A DNA stretch of 6,657 nucleotides, from contig JAFGIT010000273.1 of NCBI GenBank assembly GCA_016929465.1, forward strand, positions 1-6,657. The letters are read 5' to 3'. This document shows positions 1 through 6,364 of the stretch, piece by piece; the stretch's first letter is position 1, and every line of letters begins with the position of its first letter. Below the pieces are notes generated by a model that was not told the DNA's origin, did no database searches, and saw nothing but the letters and a program-made list of their open reading frames with translations. The translations under genes and the position numbers were made by a program. The DNA is from JAFGIT01 sp016929465 [NCBI: Candidatus Coatesbacteria bacterium] (GTDB taxonomy: Bacteria; B130-G9).

Positions 1-29
1 GCTGCCGATTCCGAACTATGGTCTATATA

Positions 30-35
30 TATAAT
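30..35 (+). promoter_or_regulatory. Candidate -10 element upstream of ftsH
   Basis: A perfect TATAAT lies inside an AT-rich stretch (24-40) in the only upstream sequence available. It would place a transcription start near 42 and a leader of about 30 bases before ftsH. The matching -35 region is poor: the best hexamer with acceptable spacing is TTCCGA at 9-14, three matches to TTGACA with a short 15-base gap. The motif is seen directly; promoter function is inferred, and alternating TA tracts can produce this hexamer by chance. Confidence 0.4.
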
Positions 36-58
36 CAAATCAGTCCCTTGCAGTATTC

Positions 59-63
59 GGAGG
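59..63 (+). promoter_or_regulatory. Shine-Dalgarno deciding the TTG start of ftsH
   Basis: GGAGG lies nine bases before the TTG at 73, ideal spacing. It supports that non-ATG codon as the start, because translation from there gives the expected short cytoplasmic tail followed by the first membrane helix. Confidence 0.8.
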
Positions 64-72
64 ATAATTAGC

Positions 73-1941
<1,869 letters not shown>

Positions 1942-1959
1942 GTTAATTCTGTTTCAGAG

Positions 1960-2050
1960 CACGGTTACCGTGGGGCAGGATGGGGATCTTGATGACTACG
2001 GCCCTCGAGATGGAGGCTCGCGCATCTCGGTCCGTGGGATTTCGCTGCCC
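1960..2050 (+). other. Potentially structured ftsH-folP intergenic segment
   Basis: The 192-base gap between ftsH and folP has no gene but several inverted repeats. CACGG-TTA-CCGTG (1960-1972) forms a 5-bp stem. CGAGATG (2006-2012) pairs perfectly with CATCTCG (2023-2029) across a 10-base loop. GGGCAG (1973-1978) pairs with CTGCCC (2045-2050) and would enclose that hairpin. An alternative CGAG/CTCG pairing (2006-2009 with 2017-2020) competes with the 7-bp stem. None is followed by a T-run, so this is not a standard intrinsic terminator. Downstream, TAGAAT at 2065-2070 could be a -10 element for folP, with no good -35. The pairings are seen; any regulatory role is inference. Confidence 0.3.
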
Positions 2051-2133
2051 GCAGGGTGTTGATTTAGAATTAGTCGCCTAACTTGATCTGAATTATTTTG
2101 GCATAGAGCACAACGCGGGGCATTGAGCGGGAT

Positions 2134-3360
2134 TTGAGAGAGTCTGCGGGATCACCAAAGAAGTATCCATTCATCGTTAATCCCTCAGAGCCGGAGACCC
2201 TGGCGCGAGAGATGTCGGCCATTGATGTCTCAGATGACGGTGTGGATATAATGTGCGATAAAGCGGACTCGCTCGCGATCAAGGTTCCCGCATTGAAAGC
2301 GCCGGCTGCATCGATCCTGAAGCAGCAGATGCTCTCGCTCGGCGGCGACGCTGCGATTTCGAGGTCCGTCTTGACGAATTCCTCGACAATCACGGACGTG
2401 CTTCTTCTCGGCAGCGCATCCCAGTTCACGCGTCTCATTGCATCGCTGGAGCGTCAGCAATTCAAATTGCCTGCACTTGCCGAAGAACTCGGGATTTTGA
2501 TCGCTAACTACCACAAGCGCCCTGGTGTATTCGTCGCAAGGGAGAAGCACGTGGACCTGACGTCCCGGACCGCCATCATGGGGGTCTTAAATGTGACCCC
2601 GGATTCATTCTCGGATGGTGGCAAATTCTTCGATCAAAAGAGCGCCGTTGACCGCGCTGTTCAGATGCAGGAGCAAGGCGCGGACATAATCGACATAGGC
2701 GCCGAATCGACGAGGCCCGGCGCGGAACCAGTCACGGCTGAGGAGGAGTTGGCCAGGCTCCTGCCGGTCATAGGTGCTCTGAAAGGCACATTGCATGCGA
2801 TGATTTCGGTTGACACCTATAAATCGGAAGTCGCGGAAGCGGTACTCGATGCCGGTGCCGATATCATAAACGACATTAGCGGGTTGCGATTTGACCGGAG
2901 AATCGCGAGACTTGTCGCGGAGCGCAAGGCAGGAATTGTGCTCATGCACATTCAGGGCACTCCGCGCAATATGCAGAATTCGCCATTTTACAGGGACCTA
3001 ATCGGTGAGGTATATGCGTCTCTCGCTGGTTCTCTGGACATTGCCGTTGATGCGGGAGTGGATACTGCGAGCATCGCAGTCGATCCGGGCATCGGCTTCG
3101 GGAAGACATGCGAGCACAATTTGAGGCTCATCAACTCATTGCGGACGTTTTCGGGCCTCGGAGTCCCGGTTCTACTCGGGACATCGCGCAAGTCCTTCAT
3201 CGGTCAGATTCTTGGGAAGGGAGTGGAACAGCGAGTCATGGGTTCTGCCGCGTCGGTCGCGATCGGAATCATGCGCGGTGCGAAGATCGTCCGGGTCCAC
3301 GATGTCGCTCACATAAAGGATGTATGTAATATTGCAGATGCGATTGCACGAGCGACATGA
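2134..3360 (+). CDS. folP: Dihydropteroate synthase with N-terminal extension
   Basis: DHPS condenses p-aminobenzoate with dihydropterin pyrophosphate to dihydropteroate, in cytoplasmic folate synthesis; it is the sulfonamide target. The TIM-barrel domain occupies about 146-408 and keeps the family motifs: NVTPDSFSDGG at 153-163, ESTRPG at 191-196, SVDT at 225-228 with D227, NDISG at 246-250, DPGIGFGKT at 317-325, SRKSF at 351-355 with K353, and RVHD at 387-390 with R387 and H389. These match the pterin, pABA and phosphate ligands known in the family. The protein has 408 residues where the plain enzyme has about 270-290; the extra 140 precede the barrel. About 47-130 of this looks like a folded domain (APAASILKQQMLSLGGDAA at 56-74), which I recall from the longer DHPS form of some anaerobic bacteria. 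The TTG start has only a weak purine-rich GAGCGGG before it, so the exact start is less certain; the first 45 residues may be poorly conserved. Confidence 0.95.
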   Translation: MRESAGSPKKYPFIVNPSEPETLAREMSAIDVSDDGVDIMCDKADSLAIKVPALKAPAASILKQQMLSLGGDAAISRSVLTNSSTITDVLLLGSASQFTRLIASLERQQFKLPALAEELGILIANYHKRPGVFVAREKHVDLTSRTAIMGVLNVTPDSFSDGGKFFDQKSAVDRAVQMQEQGADIIDIGAESTRPGAEPVTAEEELARLLPVIGALKGTLHAMISVDTYKSEVAEAVLDAGADIINDISGLRFDRRIARLVAERKAGIVLMHIQGTPRNMQNSPFYRDLIGEVYASLAGSLDIAVDAGVDTASIAVDPGIGFGKTCEHNLRLINSLRTFSGLGVPVLLGTSRKSFIGQILGKGVEQRVMGSAASVAIGIMRGAKIVRVHDVAHIKDVCNIADAIARAT

Positions 3361-3441
3361 GGATGCTATCTTTAAGTCGTTGTTGATGCTTTGAGAGAAT
3401 AGCGATTAATTGGCGAAAGGGTGGTACACTAGCAGATCGTC

Positions 3442-4296
3442 ATGCAGGTTGATATATTCGCGCTACTATCAGATTTCTTCAAGACATCCGGTTACTTGAG
3501 GCCCAGCTGGACAGATGTCCTGGACATAATTGTCGTCGCCTTTGTAGCCTATTTTCTCCTTAAACTGCTCAAGGGCACGTTCGCGGTCCAGATGATCGTG
3601 GGGCTTGTCTTTATGGTAGCTGCCTCGGTCATTAGCAGATGGGCCGAGCTGCGAACGGTCAACATGCTTCTCTCCAATTTCTGGAGCTTCGGGCTTCTGG
3701 TTTTCCTCGTGATCTTCCAGCCGGAGATAAGGAGGACGCTTGCGCAGCTCGGCAGGTACGGACTTGTCAGGCATTGGAAGGTCCAACAGACCGAGATGAT
3801 CGAGGAGATCGTGAATGCGGTCTCGGCGCTTTCCAGGCGGAAGGTGGGAGCGCTCATCGTTCTCGAGAGAAGTACCGGCCTTCGCTCGCATATAGAGAAT
3901 GGGGTCCCCGTTGGAGCGGCGGTCACATCTCCACTCCTCAGGGCGATATTCCAGAAGACCTCGCCCCTTCATGATGGTGCAGTGATAGTAAGTGAAGGCA
4001 CCATCGCCTGCGCAGTCAGCTTTCTGCCGCTCATAAGGTCTCGTGACCTGGACATGTCATACGGATCGCGTCATCGAGCGGCGATGGGCGTCACCGAGGA
4101 TACCGACGCCGTGGCAGTGCTGGCTTCTGAGGAGACGGGCGGGATATACCTCGCGATCAACGGCAAACTGACGAAGGGCATGAAGCCAAACCAACTCCGC
4201 AACGCGCTCAAGAGCCTGATGGCATCCCCTGCTGGAGCTGGGAAAGTTCTAGCCCGAAAGAGAAACGTTCAGATAGATGAGGCCACAACGGAGTGA
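3442..4296 (+). CDS. cdaA: Diadenylate cyclase CdaA (c-di-AMP synthase)
   Basis: CdaA (also DacA, formerly YbbP) joins two ATP into c-di-AMP, a second messenger controlling potassium and osmolyte balance and cell-wall homeostasis in many bacteria. The 284-residue protein has three predicted membrane helices (about 26-45, 48-65 and 78-92), a linker helix, and a DAC catalytic domain at about 115-270. Both signature motifs are intact: DGA at 178-180 and RHR at 210-212 in a GSRHRAA context, followed by the usual SEETG at 229-233. Length is typical. ATG 3442 is the only possible start, as an in-frame TAG lies at 3430-3432; the ribosome site is weak, with purine-rich AAAGGGTGG 17 bases or more away and only AGCAG closer. 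The 81 bases after folP hold no clear promoter or terminator, so co-transcription with folP is plausible. The usual partner cdaR is absent downstream; the next gene is closely coupled but different. Confidence 0.96.
   Translation: MQVDIFALLSDFFKTSGYLRPSWTDVLDIIVVAFVAYFLLKLLKGTFAVQMIVGLVFMVAASVISRWAELRTVNMLLSNFWSFGLLVFLVIFQPEIRRTLAQLGRYGLVRHWKVQQTEMIEEIVNAVSALSRRKVGALIVLERSTGLRSHIENGVPVGAAVTSPLLRAIFQKTSPLHDGAVIVSEGTIACAVSFLPLIRSRDLDMSYGSRHRAAMGVTEDTDAVAVLASEETGGIYLAINGKLTKGMKPNQLRNALKSLMASPAGAGKVLARKRNVQIDEATTE
4290..4293 (+). promoter_or_regulatory. Shine-Dalgarno inside the end of cdaA
   Basis: GGAG lies in the last codons of cdaA, seven bases before ATG 4301. It selects that ATG over the in-frame ATG at 4277, which has no such site. 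The cdaA stop (4294-4296) lies between the site and the start, an arrangement that suggests translational coupling of the two genes. Confidence 0.7.
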
Positions 4297-4300
4297 GACT

Positions 4301-5365
4301 ATGAAACAGATGCTGGCAAAGCCATTCTCCGCGTTTGCTCATTTGGCTATCATTGCATTCGTCTTCCTCGGCCAATTGGGCTGCGAGAAGGGCGTTGCTC
4401 CCGTCAAAGGATTTTCTGCGGAACCTGTCAATATCGCAGCAACCGAACTGAAGGCGAAGTGCATGGAGATACTCCGCAACAATCTCGGTTCCGAAAATAT
4501 GGATACACGCCTTAGAGTGGCTCTTGCGCTCACCTCTGCGGGCGACTCCGCCGGTATCAAGGACGCTGTGGCAATCATGGCCGGTCGCCGGCGCGAATAC
4601 GCGCTCAGGGCCGCACACTACTTCGCCAGGAATGGTCTCACGCCGAGTGACTCCCCCATGATTGATGCCGAAGCGCAGGTGAAGAAGGCAAGGGGCACCA
4701 TGAGATACCTGGCGATAACTGTTCTGGGAAGCTCCAATAGAGATTCCGCGAGGGAGCTTCTCACATCAATACTGGGCGATGCCGGCCATCCAGATCTACA
4801 GGTATGTGCTGCAAGCGCTCTTGCCAGACGGGCAAATCGCCAGGGCATAGATTGGCTGAAAAGCAATGTATCGACCTGGCTGACATTCACAGGCTTTGAC
4901 TCCTTCCTATTCGGAAGAGTTGCCGATGAGGGTGCAATCCACACTCTAATCGGCGCACTCAACGCCGGCGCGGATGATAGTGTTCGCAACGCTATGCTGG
5001 CCGCCGAGACGACCAGGGACGGTAGGGCGGCATCCTGTCTCTCGATTCTCATTGGACGGAAGCACGGCGTGAGAAAGACCATGGCCGCGACGGTTCTCGC
5101 TGAATTTGGGGGGCGAGAGGGCGACCGGGTTCTGAAAGAAGTCATGGGCAGGCCGATGCCGGCATTTCCGGAGGTTGCATGGGCCGCTATGGGCCTTGCC
5201 AGTCTGGGCGATCCAAGTGGCATCTGGGCACTTGTCAAGTTCCTCGAAAGAGAGAAGGAGACACCACGCGGCGTCGAGGCAGCAAGCTACATCCTGCCCT
5301 GCCTGCAATCTCCTGGATTTGCGGTATCAGCATCTTTCCAGCTCTGGGTCTCGGTGAACATGTAG
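4301..5365 (+). CDS. Putative exported HEAT-repeat-like protein, possibly a lipoprotein
   Basis: I do not recognise a named family. From ATG 4301 the protein has 354 residues. It begins with a lysine, then a hydrophobic segment (about 12-27) ending in GQLGC, with cysteine at 28. This resembles a lipoprotein signal, but Q and L at -3 and -2 fit the usual lipobox poorly; a plain signal peptide or anchor is possible. The rest is alanine- and leucine-rich with helix-pair repeats of about 25-35 residues, for example near 69-93, 133-159, 165-188, 256-282, 289-315 and 321-350, each with an Arg/Ala-rich first helix followed by a Gly-Asp/Asn turn. That pattern fits HEAT or PBS-lyase-type repeats, which bind proteins; no catalytic motif is seen. 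It starts four bases after cdaA stops, so the two are probably co-expressed. The final repeat is short, and the end (SFQLWVSVNM) may be natural or slightly truncated. A 24-base-upstream ATG (4277) in the same frame overlaps cdaA and is less likely. Confidence 0.75.
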   Translation: MKQMLAKPFSAFAHLAIIAFVFLGQLGCEKGVAPVKGFSAEPVNIAATELKAKCMEILRNNLGSENMDTRLRVALALTSAGDSAGIKDAVAIMAGRRREYALRAAHYFARNGLTPSDSPMIDAEAQVKKARGTMRYLAITVLGSSNRDSARELLTSILGDAGHPDLQVCAASALARRANRQGIDWLKSNVSTWLTFTGFDSFLFGRVADEGAIHTLIGALNAGADDSVRNAMLAAETTRDGRAASCLSILIGRKHGVRKTMAATVLAEFGGREGDRVLKEVMGRPMPAFPEVAWAAMGLASLGDPSGIWALVKFLEREKETPRGVEAASYILPCLQSPGFAVSASFQLWVSVNM

Positions 5366-5405
5366 TCTGTGTTTTGACTTCGCAGGACAAGCATAGCGCC
5401 GGGCG

Positions 5406-5427
5406 ATCACGCAGATTACACAGATAT
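5406..5427. repeat. Two-unit CGCAGATTA-CACAGAT mini-repeat
   Basis: CACGCAGATTACACAGAT contains two diverged copies of an eight- to nine-base unit (ACGCAGATT, ACACAGATA). I recall very similar short arrays as dispersed intergenic repeats in planctomycete-like and other environmental genomes, but cannot check that here. It lies 41 bases after the stop of the HEAT-like gene. Confidence 0.4.
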
Positions 5428-5454
5428 GGAGCGAGAAGCGCCAAAAAAGGGGAC

Positions 5455-5672
5455 GTGCACAATCTCTGAGGCAGTAGCAGTTCGTTCTCATTGACAGCCA
5501 TGGGGCGCACACGTCGTAGTTCGGCCTTCATGGCTGCAGACAGCAGCTCAAAGAGCGAATTTATCGACGCACAATCGCTGAGGCTATCCCAGTTCGCTCT
5601 CATTGACAAATCCGGGGCGCACAGGTCGTGGTTCGGCTCCCATGGCCGAGATTAGCTGCTGATTCGCTGAAT
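5455..5672. repeat. 112-bp imperfect tandem duplication
   Basis: The segment from about 5455 to 5560 recurs without gaps at 5567-5672, a constant offset of 112 bases. Anchors are GCACAAT (5457 and 5569), CTGAGG (5466 and 5578), CAGTTCG (5478 and 5590), CTCATTGACA (5487 and 5599), GGGGCGCAC (5502 and 5614) and CATGGC (5529 and 5641). By hand count, 5478-5536 differs from 5590-5648 at 12 of 59 positions; similarity fades after that. The period is not a multiple of three, which argues against coding. Confidence 0.8.
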
Positions 5673-5674
5673 CA

Positions 5675-5702
5675 ATTCATGCCTCATCCGTGGTGCATGA
5701 AT
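5675..5702. repeat. 8-bp perfect inverted repeat
   Basis: ATTCATGC (5675-5682) is the exact reverse complement of GCATGAAT (5695-5702), with a 12-base loop. The right arm is also the start of the dispersed 23-bp direct repeat. No T-run follows, so it does not look like a terminator. It could be a cruciform or RNA hairpin, or the terminus of a small decayed element. Confidence 0.55.
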
Positions 5703-5717
5703 GCTGGCTCAACAAGA
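5695..5717. repeat. Dispersed 23-bp direct repeat, copy 1
   Basis: This 23-base block, starting GCATGAATGCTG and ending AACAAGA, recurs at 5933-5955 with two substitutions. Similarity does not continue past the ends in either direction. Confidence 0.65.
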
Positions 5718-5729
5718 CTCGAATTGGGT

Positions 5730-5860
5730 GGGTCAATTCTTGACCCTCCTGACGAGTTCTTCCTGATAAAGGGCGAATGAGCCATCTATCGGGCAATTTC
5801 TTGCGCGCAGGTAGATCAATTCTGATCCACTCCTACACGAATTCGATCAAGGGCGATTCG
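5730..5860. repeat. Diverged ~80-bp duplication with CAATTC-centred hairpins
   Basis: Sequence from 5731 to about 5776 resembles 5814-5856, both running from a TCAATTCT core through CTCCT and GA(G/A)TTC to AGGGCGA, with a few small gaps (offset 83 falling to 80). Each copy begins with a hairpin: GGGTCAA-TTC-TTGACCC (5730-5746, 7-bp stem) and GATCA-ATTC-TGATC (5814-5827, 5-bp stem). A third, GCAA-TTTC-TTGC, lies between them at 5793-5804. The differing bases in the first two stems keep pairing, hinting at conserved structure, though the sample is tiny. No T-tract follows any of them. Confidence 0.45.
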
Positions 5861-5873
5861 GGATCACAACTCG

Positions 5874-5887
5874 TGGCTAATAAGCCA
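5874..5887. repeat. Short hairpin TGGCT-AATA-AGCCA
   Basis: A 5-bp perfect stem with a four-base loop. It is not followed by a T-run. It could easily arise by chance, and is listed because it continues the series of hairpins in this region. Confidence 0.3.
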
Positions 5888-5932
5888 AACAGAGACCCTC
5901 ACCCCACAATTAGATGAAAAGGGCCGGCTTTG

Positions 5933-5955
5933 GCATGAATGCTGCCTTAACAAGA
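5933..5955. repeat. Dispersed 23-bp direct repeat, copy 2
   Basis: Second copy of the block at 5695-5717, 238 bases further on, matching 21 of 23 positions. Unlike copy 1 it lacks the upstream complementary arm that forms the 8-bp inverted repeat. Confidence 0.65.
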
Positions 5956-6029
5956 GAATGCACAAATACGTGTTCGATTAGACCACGACATGGAATAATT
6001 GATTTGATGCCCTGGCGGATTGATTAGAG

Positions 6030-6067
6030 ATTTTAGCCACGAATGAGCACGAATTAACACGAATGAG
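6030..6067. repeat. CACGAAT decamer array, copy 1
   Basis: Three CACGAAT units begin at 6038, 6048 and 6058, exactly ten bases apart, preceded by ATTTTAGC. A related array with the same lead-in is at 6317-6356. I recall near-identical 'AGCCACGAATgaGCACGAAT' arrays as abundant intergenic repeats in several environmental bacterial phyla; that is memory, not something the window proves. Confidence 0.8.
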
Positions 6068-6097
6068 AATAGGTCAAATAGCCTGGCTATATGGAGT

Positions 6098-6120
6098 GCG
6101 TGCGAGCTCTCGCCGCTTTT
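6098..6120 (+). terminator. Weak candidate intrinsic terminator
   Basis: GCG-T-GCGA (6098-6105) can pair with TCGC-CGC (6110-6116) around a GCTC loop, giving seven G/C-rich pairs with one bulged T. TTTT and then AATTT follow immediately. The shape fits a Rho-independent terminator, but the stem is short and it lies over 700 bases after the nearest upstream stop codon, so its transcript is unclear. Confidence 0.3.
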
Positions 6121-6144
6121 AATTTCGGTGACCTGGCACCGCTC

Positions 6145-6179
6145 GAATTGCGAATTGCGGATTGCGGATTGCGGATTTG
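6145..6179. repeat. Heptamer array GAATTGC/GGATTGC
   Basis: Five consecutive seven-base units: GAATTGC twice, GGATTGC twice, then GGATTTG. The array changes unit type part way, as expected from slippage plus point mutation. No spacers are present. Confidence 0.85.
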
Positions 6180-6196
6180 AAGGCACTGGGCCACGC

Positions 6197-6244
6197 AACT
6201 TTGAACCTTGAACTTTGAACCTTGAACTTTGAACTTTGAACTTC
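6197..6244. repeat. Heptamer array AACTTTG/AACCTTG
   Basis: Six full seven-base units plus a partial seventh, in the order AACTTTG, AACCTTG, AACTTTG, AACCTTG, AACTTTG, AACTTTG, AACTTC. The alternation of the first four suggests amplification of a 14-base double unit. It starts 17 bases after the other heptamer array ends. Confidence 0.85.
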
Positions 6245-6250
6245 ATGGAG

Positions 6251-6272
6251 CGTAGGGTGGGCTTTCCAGCCC
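6251..6272. repeat. Hairpin mini-repeat GGGCT-TTCC-AGCCC
   Basis: GGGCT (6259-6263) and AGCCC (6268-6272) form a 5-bp GC-rich stem around a TTCC tetraloop, preceded by CGTAGGGT. I recall this CGTAGGGTGGGCTTTCCAGC motif as a dispersed intergenic element in some planctomycete-like genomes. No T-run follows directly, so a terminator role is doubtful. Confidence 0.45.
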
Positions 6273-6316
6273 GACAGGCTTTATTGTGGAACGTCGCGAG
6301 TATGTGATTGCTCGGC

Positions 6317-6356
6317 ATTTTAGCCACGAATAGGAACGAAGAACCACGAATGAGGG
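6317..6356. repeat. CACGAAT decamer array, copy 2
   Basis: Three ten-base units begin at 6325 (CACGAATAGG), 6335 (AACGAAGAAC) and 6345 (CACGAATGAG), preceded by the same ATTTTAGC as copy 1. The middle unit has diverged. The array ends eight bases before the next start codon and contains that gene's Shine-Dalgarno. Confidence 0.75.
6352..6356 (+). promoter_or_regulatory. Shine-Dalgarno at the end of a repeat array
   Basis: GAGGG lies eight bases before ATG 6365, good spacing. It overlaps the final decamer of the CACGAAT array, where copy 1 reads GAGAA in the same place. Confidence 0.6.
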
Positions 6357-6364
6357 ACATTGAG

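Larger units (their letters stand above)
5366..6364. other. About 1 kb gene-free, repeat-rich intergenic region
   Basis: No open frame here looks like a real protein; those present are built from the repeats or overlap the end of the previous gene. No tRNA, rRNA or transposase is visible. The region holds at least eight kinds of direct or inverted repeats, listed separately, plus a hairpin CGGTG-ACCTGG-CACCG at 6126-6141. It is more AT-rich and irregular than the genes around it. It separates the ftsH-cdaA cluster from an unrelated secreted-protein gene and must hold any terminator for the first and promoter for the second, but I find no strong example of either. Confidence 0.8.

Noticed and set aside
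1960-1972. Intrinsic terminator after ftsH
   Set aside because: The stem is only 5 bp with a three-base loop and is followed by GGGCAGG rather than a T-run.
4277-4300. Upstream ATG as start of the HEAT-like gene
   Set aside because: It would put MRPQRSET before the hydrophobic segment and has no ribosome site, while ATG 4301 has GGAG at ideal spacing and gives a more typical signal peptide.
5179-5469. Plus-strand open frame possibly continuing the HEAT-like protein by frameshift
   Set aside because: The alternative frame does not continue the helix-repeat pattern after about 5300 and reads into the CAGATTACACAGAT repeat, so I see no reason to join them.
5235-5609. Minus-strand open frame of 124 codons over the end of the HEAT-like gene
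   Set aside because: It overlaps a better-supported gene and runs through one copy of a 112-bp repeat whose period is not a multiple of three; it has no ribosome site or recognisable domain.
5960-5990. tRNA fragment suggested by GTTCGATT
   Set aside because: The bases around it do not form a T-arm stem and no acceptor or anticodon arm can be built nearby.
6145-6244. CRISPR array
   Set aside because: The units are seven bases long, contiguous and without spacers, and no cas gene is present.
5366-6364. Insertion sequence or transposon remnant
   Set aside because: There are direct and inverted repeats but no transposase-like reading frame, and no pair of long terminal inverted repeats with a target duplication could be found by eye.
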